NCBI RefSeq assembly: GCF_905207935.1
Contig: NZ_CAJLNI010000046.1
Span: 1-13,768, forward strand
DNA from: an uncultured Haemophilus sp.
GTDB lineage: Bacteria; Pseudomonadota; Gammaproteobacteria; Enterobacterales; Pasteurellaceae
DNA length: 13,768 bases
Direction: 5' to 3'
The position numbers were made by a program, and so were the translations under genes. The stretch's first letter is position 1; every line of letters starts with the position of its first letter. The notes beneath the pieces are model-generated. The model was not told where the DNA came from, ran no database searches, and worked only from the letters and a program-made list of their open reading frames with translations. This document shows, in pieces, positions 5,579-13,573 of the stretch.

Positions 5579-7483
5579 TTATTCGACTTCTTTTTGTTTT
5601 TCGGCTTCAGAATCATCATGAAGAAGGGTTTCAACTGCTGCTTCGTCATTGGTGTCATCTTCTTTTTCTAAAATCTCAGCCGTTTCTTCATTTAGTGCTT
5701 CAGCATCAGAATGTGGTTTAATGAAAGGTTTTGGCATCCAATATTTTCGGATGATGTCTGTAGAAAAACCATGTAAAACTTCTTCATTCAATCGTTCTTG
5801 ATCTAAGTAACGAACTTCAGCAATGACCTCATCAGCTTCAATTTTATTGATACCTAATTGCATTAGTGTTGCACGACTGAGCGTCAATGCAGATTCAAAG
5901 GTTTCACGCACGATAAAGTCTACATCTTGCTTAATAAGACTCACGGTTGTTTGACGGTCATAAGTTCGCGCCAAAATTGGGAGTTTCGGATAAGCATCTT
6001 TCAAATTCTGAACGATGTTTTCAATACGTTGTGTATCGTTAATCCCGATGACAACACATTTGGCTTTTTCGATACCCGCTGCACGTAAAACATCAAGGCG
6101 AATACCATCACCGTAATAAACTTTAAAACCAAATTTGGCTGCCGCACGGATGTTTTCGATGTTACGGTCAATCACCGATACGTTAATGCCACGAACAAGA
6201 AGCGATTGACAGACGATTTGACTGAAACGACCAAAACCAATCACGAGTACGCTATCTTCTAAATCCACAATTGGATCAAGATCGCTCGTATCGACTTTTT
6301 CCTCTTGATTTGTTGATTTACGTTGGTTGATTTTACGCATCAATAAACCAATTAATGGAGAGAATAGCATTGAAATAATGACGGCTGCAGTAAAGGTTGC
6401 ATTTTGATCTTTTGTCATCACACCTGCCGTAGTTGCAGCAGAGAAGAGTACGAATGCAAATTCACCACCGTGTGCCATGATAGTCATTCGCCCAACGGAT
6501 TCTTTTCGGTCAAGTTTCGTAATACGCGCAACGGTGTAAACCGCTAAGGCTTTGCCGATGATATAAAGGCACACGATACCTAATAACCAAAGTGCATTGT
6601 CAAACACCAAGGTTAAATCAAGAGACATCCCTACGCCCATAAAGAAGAGACCGAGCAATAAACCACGGAATGGTTCAATATCGGCTTCTAATTGGTGGCG
6701 GAATGCAGATTCTGAAAGCATTACACCTGCAACGAATGCCCCCATCGCCATTGAAAGCCCGCTCGCTTCCATGGCTAATGCTGCACCTAATACCACAAGC
6801 AACGCGGCTGCTGTCATCATTTCACGAATGTGAGCTTTTGAAATTAAGCGGAAAATAGGGTTCATTAACCATTTACCTGCAACTACTAATCCCACAACGG
6901 CACCGAGGGCAATAGCAATGGATGTCCAGTTGGTTTGATGTTCAATGTGTTTGGTTTCTGGCGTTAAAAAGGCAATAGAAGCCAATAATGGCACAATGGA
7001 TAAATCTTCAAAAATTAAGGTAGAAATTACCCGTTGGCCTTTTGGTGTATTCGTAATCCCGCGTTCTTCTAATACCTGCATGACAATAGCAGTAGAGGAG
7101 AGAGTAAAGCCCATCCCCGCAATAAACGCCACTTCTTTAGGAAGATTTAAAATATAGATACCGGCAAAGGTAAGCAGTGCACCACATAGCCCGACTTGTA
7201 GAAAACCTCGTCCGAAGATTGCTTTTCTCATTGCCCATAAGCGTTCTGGATGCATCTCCAAACCGATGATGAATAAGAACATCACCACGCCCAGTTCCGC
7301 CATATGGAGAACTGATTCAGCATCTTCTACCACACCAAACACTGAAGGACCAATTAAACAGCCCGCTACTAAATAACCTAATACGCTACCTAAGCCAATA
7401 CGCTTAAAAAGTGGCACGATAGTGACACTGGTAGCAAGCAGGACTACAGTTTTAATTAATTCAGGGCTGACGACATTCGACAT
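5579..7483 (-). CDS. kefC: Glutathione-regulated K+/H+ antiporter, KefB/KefC type
   Basis: An inner-membrane monovalent cation:proton antiporter of the CPA2 family. In KefB/C, K+ efflux is gated by glutathione and its adducts and acidifies the cytoplasm during electrophile stress. Residues 1-385 form the hydrophobic transport domain with about 12 segments, including HPERLW (78-83), GFTLSSTAIVMQ (125-136) and the inhibitory-loop motif EADIEPF (266-272). A linker leads to an RCK/TrkA-N domain starting at GFGRFSQ (416-422), with VIDRN (437-441) for nucleotide binding. RETFESAL (526-533) matches the KefC motif carrying a glutathione-site arginine. The C-terminal 40 residues are very acidic. It is 634 aa, against about 620 for KefC and 601 for KefB. 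KefB and KefC cannot be told apart with certainty here. No KefF/KefG-type ancillary gene is adjacent. The ATG at 7483 has only a distant AAGG upstream. Confidence 0.88.
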   Translation of the reverse strand: MSNVVSPELIKTVVLLATSVTIVPLFKRIGLGSVLGYLVAGCLIGPSVFGVVEDAESVLHMAELGVVMFLFIIGLEMHPERLWAMRKAIFGRGFLQVGLCGALLTFAGIYILNLPKEVAFIAGMGFTLSSTAIVMQVLEERGITNTPKGQRVISTLIFEDLSIVPLLASIAFLTPETKHIEHQTNWTSIAIALGAVVGLVVAGKWLMNPIFRLISKAHIREMMTAAALLVVLGAALAMEASGLSMAMGAFVAGVMLSESAFRHQLEADIEPFRGLLLGLFFMGVGMSLDLTLVFDNALWLLGIVCLYIIGKALAVYTVARITKLDRKESVGRMTIMAHGGEFAFVLFSAATTAGVMTKDQNATFTAAVIISMLFSPLIGLLMRKINQRKSTNQEEKVDTSDLDPIVDLEDSVLVIGFGRFSQIVCQSLLVRGINVSVIDRNIENIRAAAKFGFKVYYGDGIRLDVLRAAGIEKAKCVVIGINDTQRIENIVQNLKDAYPKLPILARTYDRQTTVSLIKQDVDFIVRETFESALTLSRATLMQLGINKIEADEVIAEVRYLDQERLNEEVLHGFSTDIIRKYWMPKPFIKPHSDAEALNEETAEILEKEDDTNDEAAVETLLHDDSEAEKQKEVE

Positions 7484-7535
7484 AGGGCAAAAAACCTTAG
7501 TAAAAACAGGGAGTATGAGAAGAAAGTTGACTTGT

Positions 7536-7541
7536 ATTCTA
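7536..7541 (-). promoter_or_regulatory. Possible -10 box of kefC
   Basis: TAGAAT on the minus strand, 53 bases upstream of the kefC ATG, matches the -10 consensus in five of six positions. The expected -35 position is only a T run. This is a weak candidate in the 167-base divergent kefC-yeaL spacer. Confidence 0.25.
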
Positions 7542-7582
7542 GCTTTTTTTCACTAAATAAAAAACACAGAAAAGCAAGAAAT

Positions 7583-7591
7583 TGGTATAAT
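7583..7591 (+). promoter_or_regulatory. Extended -10 promoter of the yeaL-ygdD-hrpA run
   Basis: TGGTATAAT combines a perfect TATAAT (7586-7591) with an extended -10 TG; the -35 region is poor. Transcription would start near 7598, leaving a leader of about 53 bases that contains an uptake signal. This is the only clear plus-strand promoter before the yeaL, ygdD and hrpA series. Confidence 0.6.
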
Positions 7592-7631
7592 TTACAAAAA
7601 CTTTACATGCCAAAAAATGGTCATCTTTCTG

Positions 7632-7640
7632 ACCGCACTT
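7632..7640 (-). repeat. DNA uptake signal core in the yeaL leader
   Basis: An exact reverse-orientation core (ACCGCACTT) lies between the proposed promoter and yeaL, immediately before the ribosome binding site AGAGG. Confidence 0.9.
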
Positions 7641-7650
7641 TAGAGGTCTT

Positions 7651-8103
7651 ATGTCATTACAATTCAATATGATAGCGTTATTATTGGTTTTCTTAATCGT
7701 TTTAGGCTTAATGAGTCAAAATAGCGCAATCACCATCTCCGCTGCAGTGCTATTAATCATGCAGCAAACCTTATTATCCAAATACATACCCATACTCGAA
7801 CAATACGGGATAAAAATTGGGATCATTATTTTAACGATTGGTGTGCTTGCACCGTTAGTCTCGGGGAAAATCCAACTGCCCGATCTCAGTTCATTTTTAA
7901 ACTGGAAAATGGGTGTCTCTATTTTAATTGGGGCATTAGTGGCATGGCTTGCCGGGAAAGGGGTGCCATTAATGGGAGAACAACCTGTTTTAGTCACTGG
8001 ATTATTAATTGGTACGATTATTGGGGTTTCTTTCTTAGGCGGCATTCCTGTAGGACCACTTATCGCCGCAGGGATTTTAGCGCTATTACTAGGAAAATTT
8101 TAA
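7651..8103 (+). CDS. yeaL: DUF441/UPF0756 family membrane protein YeaL
   Basis: A small inner-membrane protein of unknown function, 150 aa against about 148 aa for E. coli YeaL. It has about four hydrophobic segments: residues 5-35, about 52-72, about 86-105 and about 112-147. The glycine-rich C-terminal part (TGLLIGTIIGVSFLGG, then IPVGPLIAAGILALLLGKF) is characteristic of the family. No catalytic motif is seen. AGAGG at 7642-7646 lies only 4 bases before the ATG, a short but workable spacing. The stop codon directly abuts the ygdD ATG, so the two are probably translated from one message. Confidence 0.88.
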   Translation: MSLQFNMIALLLVFLIVLGLMSQNSAITISAAVLLIMQQTLLSKYIPILEQYGIKIGIIILTIGVLAPLVSGKIQLPDLSSFLNWKMGVSILIGALVAWLAGKGVPLMGEQPVLVTGLLIGTIIGVSFLGGIPVGPLIAAGILALLLGKF

Positions 8104-8487
8104 ATGAAAAACAAATGGTTATTTATCGCGGGATTAAGCGGTTTTTTGTGTGTGGCGATTGGTGCTTTTGCGGCACATGGATTAAGCAAGGTTTTAGAAC
8201 CTAAAGAATTAGCGTGGATTGAAACGGGTGTGAAATATCAAATGTTCCACACCATTGCGATTTTAGCGATTGGCATTTTGCAATTGTGCCGAGAGTCATT
8301 GGCCACCAACAAAATGACTAATGTTGCTGCAGGGAGTTGGGCGTACGGTATTCTTCTTTTTAGCGGCAGTCTTTATGCACTTGCCCTTGGCGCTGGTAAA
8401 TTCCTTGTGTGGGTAACACCAATTGGCGGAACGTTATTTTTAATTGGTTGGCTTTGCTTGGCTTACGGTGGTTTTAAAAGTAAATAG
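8104..8487 (+). CDS. ygdD: DUF423 family membrane protein YgdD
   Basis: A four-segment inner-membrane protein of unknown function, 127 aa against about 131 aa for E. coli YgdD. The family's conserved N-terminal GAFAAHGL follows the first hydrophobic stretch. YQMFHTIAILAIG marks the second helix, and two more glycine-rich helices follow near residues 73-97 and 100-124. The ATG follows the yeaL stop with no gap, and AGGA (8091-8094) lies 9 bases upstream inside yeaL. hrpA begins 2 bases after its stop, so the gene sits in the middle of a tight three-gene run. What links these membrane proteins to an RNA helicase is not evident; the grouping may only reflect shared transcription. Confidence 0.9.
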   Translation: MKNKWLFIAGLSGFLCVAIGAFAAHGLSKVLEPKELAWIETGVKYQMFHTIAILAIGILQLCRESLATNKMTNVAAGSWAYGILLFSGSLYALALGAGKFLVWVTPIGGTLFLIGWLCLAYGGFKSK

Positions 8488-8489
8488 AT

Positions 8490-11400
8490 ATGAAGAATAA
8501 ATCAGTCAAACGTGAATTAAACCCGATACAACAATCTCTCTTTGCGAAACTCAAGGATATCATGCTGGTGGATCAACGTCGTTTATCTGCCCGTATTCAT
8601 GGTATTGGAAAAATTAAAAGCCAAGAAGCTCAACAAGCTGTGGCTGCTGAAATTCAGCTTCAGATTGAACAGGCCCAATTACGTGTAGAAAATCGCAAAA
8701 GTGCGGTCAAAAATCCGATTGTTTTTCCAGAGAGTTTACCCGTTAGCCAACGCAAAGCAGAAATTCAAAAACTGCTTTCTGAACATCAGGTCATCGTGGT
8801 GGCAGGGGAAACTGGTTCAGGTAAAACCACCCAATTGCCGAAAATGTGTTTGGAATTAGGTTTCGGCAATTTAGGTATGATTGGTCATACTCAACCACGC
8901 CGTATTGCCGCTCGTTCGGTGGCGGCACGTATTGCGGAAGAACTGGAAACGGAGCTTGGCGGTTTAGTAGGTTATAAAGTCCGTTTTAACGATCAAATCA
9001 GTGATGATACGCAAATCAAGTTGATGACCGACGGGATTCTGCTTGCTGAAATTCAAAACGATCGTTTTCTTAATCAATATTCTTGTTTGATTATCGACGA
9101 AGCTCACGAACGCAGCCTGAACAACGATTTTATTCTTGGTTATCTGAAACAGCTTTTACCACGTCGTCGTGATTTAAAACTTATCATTACCTCTGCGACC
9201 ATTGATGTGGAACGTTTTTCCAAACATTTCAACAATGCCCCAATTATCGAAGTCTCGGGCAGAACCTATCCCGTTGAAGTGCGTTATCGTCCCGTAGTGG
9301 AGGAAGACGACCAAGATCAGCTACAAGGCATTCTCAACGCAGTAGATGAACTGCAAGCAGAAGGTCGAGGCGATATTTTGATCTTTATGAACGGTGAGCG
9401 AGAAATTCGCGATACCGCCGAAGCTTTACAAAAACAAAATCTAAAACACACGGAAATTCTACCGCTCTTTGCACGCCTTTCTGCACAAGAACAAAATAAA
9501 ATTTTCCATCCGAGTGGATTAAATCGCATTGTGTTGGCGACCAACGTCGCGGAAACTTCATTGACCGTGCCGGGCATTAAATATGTGATTGACCCAGGTA
9601 CAGCACGAATTTCCCGCTATAGCTATCGCACCAAAGTACAACGTTTACCGATTGAGCCTATTTCACAGGCATCCGCTAATCAGCGTAAAGGTCGTTGTGG
9701 TCGTGTGAGCGAAGGGATTTGTATTCGTTTATATTCGGAAGAGGATTTTAATTCTCGTCCAGAGTTTACCGATCCTGAAATTCTTCGTACCAATTTAGCC
9801 TCCGTTATTTTGCAAATGACAGCATTGGGTTTGGATAATATTGAAGCCTTCCCGTTTGTTGATGCCCCAGATAAACGCCATATTCAAGATGGTATAAAAC
9901 TGTTGGAAGAATTGGGTGCGTTTGAAATAGTTCGTACCAAAGCAGGCGAGAAACGTCAATTAACCGCAGTAGGTCGCCAATTATCGCAACTCCCTGTGGA
10001 TCCTCGTTTAGCGAAAATGTTGCTATGTGCTGTTTCACAAGGTGCATTGCATGAAGTGATGATTATTGTTGCCGCATTGTCTATTCAAGATCCTCGCGAG
10101 CGCCCACAAGAAAAACAGCAAGCTTCCGATGAAAAACATCGTCGTTTTGCCGATAAAAAATCAGATTTCTTGGCATTCTTAAATCTTTGGCGTTATCTAC
10201 AAGAACAACAAAAAGAATTGAGTAAAAACCAATTCCGTCGTCAATGCCAAAAGGATTTCTTAAATTATTTACGCATTCGCGAATGGCAGGATATTTACCA
10301 TCAAATTCGTTTAACCGTCCGTGAAATGGGCTTGCCGATTAATTCTGAAAAAGCAGAATATCAGCAAATTCATACCGCACTTTTAAGCGGCTTGCTTTCT
10401 CATATTGGTTTAAAAGAGGCAGATAAACAACAATATCTTGGCGCACGCAATGCCCATTTTGCGATTTTCCCTAATTCTGTACTTTTCAAAAAACAGCCTA
10501 AATGGGTGATGGCGGCAGAGTTAGTGGAAACCTCCAAACTTTGGGGGCGTATGGTGGCGGAAATCGAGCCAGAATGGATCGAGCCACTTGCCGAGCATTT
10601 AATTAAAAAATCCTATTCCGAACCGCGTTGGTCAAAATCTCGTGGCGCGGTGATTGCCGATGAAAAAGTCACGCTTTACGGTGTGCCGATTGTGGCTGCT
10701 CGTCCAGTGAATTACGGCTCTATCGATCCAACGGTAAGCCGCGAGATCTTTATTCAATCTGCCTTAGTGGAAGGGGATTGGAATACCAAACATAAATTCT
10801 TCAAAGAAAATCAACGACTTGTTCGAGAAGTAGAGGAATTGGAACACAAAAGCCGCCGCCGCGATATTTTGGTGGATGACCGTACGCTTTTTGAATTTTA
10901 CGATCAGCGTATTGGTACGGAAGTGGTTTCTCAAAAACATTTTGATACCTGGTGGAAAAAGGCGCAGCAAAAAGATCCTGAATTGCTTAATTTTGAACGC
11001 TCATTCTTGATTAATGATGATGCGGAACAAGTGAGTAAGCTAGATTTCCCGAATTTCTGGCATCAAGGCAATTTGAAACTCAAATTAACTTATCAATTTG
11101 AACCGGGTACCGATGCGGACGGCGTGACCGTGCATATTCCGTTGCCATTGCTCAACCAAGTGGAAATGACAGGCTTTGACTGGCAAATTCCAGGCTTGCG
11201 TGAAGAATTGGTGATTGCGTTGATTAAATCGTTGCCGAAATCTTATCGCCGTAACTTCGTGCCTGCACCTAATTATGCCCAAGCCTTTTTAAGCAGAGCT
11301 GTGCCATTGGAAAAACCGTTATTAGATACGCTAATTTATGAATTACGTCGTATGACGGGCGTTACCGTAGAAGCGGAACATTGGAATTGGGAACAAATTC

Positions 11401-12401
11401 CAAGCCATTTGAAAATGACGTTCCGCGTGGTGGATGAAAACGGCAAGAAAATCGCTGAATCCATGAATTTGGATGAGCTGAAATTCAACTTAAAAGATCG
11501 CGTGCAGGAAAGTATTTCTGCTGTGGCCGATGATGGCATTGAGCAAAGCGGGCTGCATATTTGGAGCTTTGCAGATTTACCACAATGTTACGAACAAAAA
11601 CAACGAGGTTTCAGCGTCAAAGCGTTCCCTGCTATTGTGGATGAAAAAGATTCGGTAGGTATTAAGCTATTTGAAACAGAGTTTGAGCAAGCGGTGGCGA
11701 TGCAACAAGGTTTGCGTCGATTGTTGCTACTCAATGTGCCATCACCAATTAAGTATCTGCATGAAAAATTGCCGAATAAAGCCAAATTAGGGCTGTATTT
11801 TACCCCATTCGGTCGAGTATTGGATTTGATCGATGACTGTATCGCTTGTGCGGTGGATAAACTGATTGCCGATTTTGGCGGGTTTGTATGGGATGAAGCA
11901 GGCTTTGAAAAATTACGTGATTTCGTTCGAGAAAACCTTAACGAAGTGACCGTGGATATTGCGCAGAAAGTGGAGCAAATCCTCTCCCTTAACCATGCCT
12001 TAAACCAACGTTTAAAAGGCAAAATGGATTTCACCATGGCCTTTGCCTTTTCTGATATTAAGGCGCAATTAAGCGGACTGATTTATCCAGGTTTTGTGCA
12101 AAAGAGCGGTTATGATCGCCTACCGGATTTACAGCGTTACCTGCAAGCCGTGGATAAACGTATTGATAAACTGGCTCAAGATGTAAATCGTGACCGTGCG
12201 GCAATGTTACGCGTGGAACAAGTGCAACAAGCTTACCAACAATTGCTCGCTAAACTGCCGAAATCCAAACCGATTTCTGATGAAATTGCGGAAATTCGCT
12301 ATATGATTGAGGAATTGCGTGTGAGTTTATTTGCGCAGCAGTTAGGCACGAAGTATCAGGTATCGGATAAGCGGATTTTGAATTTGATTAATGAAATGTA
12401 A
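8490..12401 (+). CDS. hrpA: ATP-dependent RNA helicase HrpA (DEAH box)
   Basis: A large DEAH/RHA-family 3'-5' RNA helicase. In E. coli, HrpA acts on mRNA processing and has been linked to resolving collided ribosomes. Helicase motifs in order are Walker A GETGSGKTTQ (106-115), TQPRRIAAR (134-142), DEAH (203-206), SAT (235-237), TNVAETSLT (351-359) and the arginine-finger motif QRKGRCGR (398-405). Winged-helix, ratchet and OB regions should follow, then the long HrpA-specific C-terminal part (DUF3418-type), which separates HrpA from the shorter HrpB. The length is 1303 aa against 1300 in E. coli, and the frame is intact. The ATG lies 2 bases after the ygdD stop with no clear Shine-Dalgarno, suggesting translational coupling. 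Two uptake signals lie inside. No terminator follows, so transcription may run into the next gene. Confidence 0.97.
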   Translation: MKNKSVKRELNPIQQSLFAKLKDIMLVDQRRLSARIHGIGKIKSQEAQQAVAAEIQLQIEQAQLRVENRKSAVKNPIVFPESLPVSQRKAEIQKLLSEHQVIVVAGETGSGKTTQLPKMCLELGFGNLGMIGHTQPRRIAARSVAARIAEELETELGGLVGYKVRFNDQISDDTQIKLMTDGILLAEIQNDRFLNQYSCLIIDEAHERSLNNDFILGYLKQLLPRRRDLKLIITSATIDVERFSKHFNNAPIIEVSGRTYPVEVRYRPVVEEDDQDQLQGILNAVDELQAEGRGDILIFMNGEREIRDTAEALQKQNLKHTEILPLFARLSAQEQNKIFHPSGLNRIVLATNVAETSLTVPGIKYVIDPGTARISRYSYRTKVQRLPIEPISQASANQRKGRCGRVSEGICIRLYSEEDFNSRPEFTDPEILRTNLASVILQMTALGLDNIEAFPFVDAPDKRHIQDGIKLLEELGAFEIVRTKAGEKRQLTAVGRQLSQLPVDPRLAKMLLCAVSQGALHEVMIIVAALSIQDPRERPQEKQQASDEKHRRFADKKSDFLAFLNLWRYLQEQQKELSKNQFRRQCQKDFLNYLRIREWQDIYHQIRLTVREMGLPINSEKAEYQQIHTALLSGLLSHIGLKEADKQQYLGARNAHFAIFPNSVLFKKQPKWVMAAELVETSKLWGRMVAEIEPEWIEPLAEHLIKKSYSEPRWSKSRGAVIADEKVTLYGVPIVAARPVNYGSIDPTVSREIFIQSALVEGDWNTKHKFFKENQRLVREVEELEHKSRRRDILVDDRTLFEFYDQRIGTEVVSQKHFDTWWKKAQQKDPELLNFERSFLINDDAEQVSKLDFPNFWHQGNLKLKLTYQFEPGTDADGVTVHIPLPLLNQVEMTGFDWQIPGLREELVIALIKSLPKSYRRNFVPAPNYAQAFLSRAVPLEKPLLDTLIYELRRMTGVTVEAEHWNWEQIPSHLKMTFRVVDENGKKIAESMNLDELKFNLKDRVQESISAVADDGIEQSGLHIWSFADLPQCYEQKQRGFSVKAFPAIVDEKDSVGIKLFETEFEQAVAMQQGLRRLLLLNVPSPIKYLHEKLPNKAKLGLYFTPFGRVLDLIDDCIACAVDKLIADFGGFVWDEAGFEKLRDFVRENLNEVTVDIAQKVEQILSLNHALNQRLKGKMDFTMAFAFSDIKAQLSGLIYPGFVQKSGYDRLPDLQRYLQAVDKRIDKLAQDVNRDRAAMLRVEQVQQAYQQLLAKLPKSKPISDEIAEIRYMIEELRVSLFAQQLGTKYQVSDKRILNLINEM
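8699..8707 (+). repeat. DNA uptake signal core near the start of hrpA
   Basis: An exact AAGTGCGGT core encoding Ser-Ala-Val (residues 71-73), in the region before the helicase domain. Confidence 0.9.
10374..10382 (-). repeat. DNA uptake signal core in the middle of hrpA
   Basis: An exact reverse-orientation core (ACCGCACTT) encoding Thr-Ala-Leu in HrpA, downstream of the helicase core. It is the last core before a 3-kb stretch with none. Confidence 0.9.
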
Positions 12402-12423
12402 CTAAAACCATCTGAAGAATAAT

Positions 12424-13347
12424 ATGCAGATAAATTCTAAAGACATTAAATTTGCATTAAATAACTGGGCAAAATATATCATGGATACAAGGAATGTTAG
12501 TTATTCCTTGGATAGTCGCATTCCTATTTTTATTCAGTATTTGAATTATCGTTCAAAGATTGTTTTTCCTAAGCCAAGAAAAGTTACTTTTTCAAAATTA
12601 TTTGAACAACAAGCTAACCAACATAGTAATAAAATTGCCATATCTAAATTAAAGATAGCTTTTGAAGAAGGAAAAGATGTCAATGCTTATTTAAGTAAAG
12701 ACTCGTTAAATGCATCAAAGTTTGATGGCTTACTAGATTACTATGGGGTTAAGCATTTTCATCTAGGAGAATCCATAGAAAATGGTTTTGTGAAAAGAAT
12801 CAAAGATCTTGCTTTAGTATTTGTTAATAATGATGAGGCATTCTTTTTGGCAATAAAACCTCATGGAATGGATGCTTGGCATAATCCAGATGTACTGGAA
12901 ATCTTAGATAGTGAAAAGCCAGAGTTGATTAGGCATGCTAAGGTCCAAGGGAAAACTAATATGATATATGCTAGTGAGTATTTTGAAGATATGAAGGGAT
13001 GTCGTAAGCTTAATATTAATACTTTTATTCCTATACAAGATAGTTTCTTTTTCCCTTTAGGTGGTGGACGAACTGTTGCTGGTTGTAATGCTGAACATGT
13101 TGTAGCTATGGATATTATTGTAGAGTATTTAGAAGAATATTTTAGAGTATTAAATGGAATTATCTCGCTTGAAAAAATTCGTACGGAGTTTATTTTTGGA
13201 TGTTTAAAAGAATTTAAAATTGATAGAATTTATTTATCAGAATCTAAGTTAGATATGAAAGATATACATGTTGATAAGTTTAGACTAAAAATTATAGCAA
13301 GTAAGAATAAAGTGATTTATAAGGAGTTAAGTTTTAGTGTTATTTAG
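12424..13347 (+). CDS. Unrecognised AT-rich accessory protein, 307 aa
   Basis: I do not recognise this protein. It is predicted soluble: no signal peptide or long membrane segment is seen. Residues 82-115 (GKDVNAYLSKDSL, FDGLLDYYGVKHFHLGE) lead into GFVKR (121-125), a hydrophobic beta-like stretch (LALVFV, AFFLAIKPHG, 129-148) and WHNPDVLEIL (152-161). This compact alpha/beta core has conserved-looking polar residues (H111, H113, K124, R125, D128, H147, H153). The second half has FFFPLGGGRTVAGCNAEH (208-225) and a Lys-rich end. Base use is far more AT-rich than hrpA (sampled 60-base stretches fall near 25-30% GC). It contains no uptake signal, pointing to acquired DNA. It starts 22 bases after hrpA with only a weak GAAGAA ribosome binding site; no promoter is evident. 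A stand-alone toxin or defence effector is possible but unproven. Confidence 0.75.
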   Translation: MQINSKDIKFALNNWAKYIMDTRNVSYSLDSRIPIFIQYLNYRSKIVFPKPRKVTFSKLFEQQANQHSNKIAISKLKIAFEEGKDVNAYLSKDSLNASKFDGLLDYYGVKHFHLGESIENGFVKRIKDLALVFVNNDEAFFLAIKPHGMDAWHNPDVLEILDSEKPELIRHAKVQGKTNMIYASEYFEDMKGCRKLNINTFIPIQDSFFFPLGGGRTVAGCNAEHVVAMDIIVEYLEEYFRVLNGIISLEKIRTEFIFGCLKEFKIDRIYLSESKLDMKDIHVDKFRLKIIASKNKVIYKELSFSVI

Positions 13348-13470
13348 GGCTTATTAACGAGAAACAATTCCTAGATAGAGTCGCATTATCTATTTTAAAA
13401 AGACAGCTTTTTTTTCAAACATTTCCAATCTCAAAAACTCAACCAAAACCAACCGCACTTTCTCCCCAAA
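13348..13470. other. AT-rich spacer after the unknown gene, weak terminator-like structures
   Basis: No gene is seen here. TAGATA (13372-13377) and TATCTA (13387-13392) form a 6-bp AT stem followed by TTTT. AAAAAG (13397-13402) with CTTTTT (13407-13412) forms another weak stem running into a T-tract. Either could help end transcription from the hrpA side, but both are low in GC and neither is a strong terminator. The rest is low-complexity, C- and A-rich sequence leading to an uptake signal. Confidence 0.35.
13452..13460 (-). repeat. DNA uptake signal core upstream of dcuC
   Basis: An exact reverse-orientation core (ACCGCACTT) in the spacer, 18 bases upstream of the CRP/FNR-like site. Confidence 0.9.
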
Positions 13471-13475
13471 ACTCT

Positions 13476-13497
13476 TTTTGTGATCTACCTCAAATTT
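13476..13497 (+). promoter_or_regulatory. CRP- or FNR-type operator of dcuC
   Basis: TGTGA-TCTACC-TCAAA (13479-13494) matches the CRP consensus TGTGA-N6-TCACA in nine of ten half-site bases. It also matches FNR TTGAT-N4-ATCAA in eight of ten (GTGAT-CTAC-CTCAA). The centre, near 13486.5, falls about 60 bases upstream of the predicted dcuC start of transcription, the class I activator position. Activation of dcuC without oxygen or under low glucose fits either protein. Confidence 0.6.
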
Positions 13498-13511
13498 TCG
13501 TATTGAACTGA

Positions 13512-13540
13512 TTTACAACTCTCAATTCAATCGCTATCTT
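13512..13540 (+). promoter_or_regulatory. Predicted dcuC core promoter
   Basis: TTTACA (13512-13517) is five of six to TTGACA. A 17-base spacer leads to TATCTT (13535-13540), four of six to TATAAT. The predicted start is near 13547. The weak -10 fits a promoter that depends on an activator bound at 13476-13497. Confidence 0.5.
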
Positions 13541-13573
13541 GCTGATATTATTATTTTAATAAAGAGGTAAATT

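Noticed and set aside
7944..8204. Plus-strand frame across the yeaL-ygdD junction
   Set aside because: It lies out of frame over two well-supported membrane-protein genes and has no family features.
12481..13347. Internal ATG of the unknown gene as its true start
   Set aside because: It has no ribosome binding site, and the preceding residues look like normal protein, so the ATG at 12424 is kept.
12402..13573. Mobile element or attachment site around the unknown gene
   Set aside because: No flanking direct or inverted repeats, tRNA end or transposase are visible; composition alone suggests transfer.
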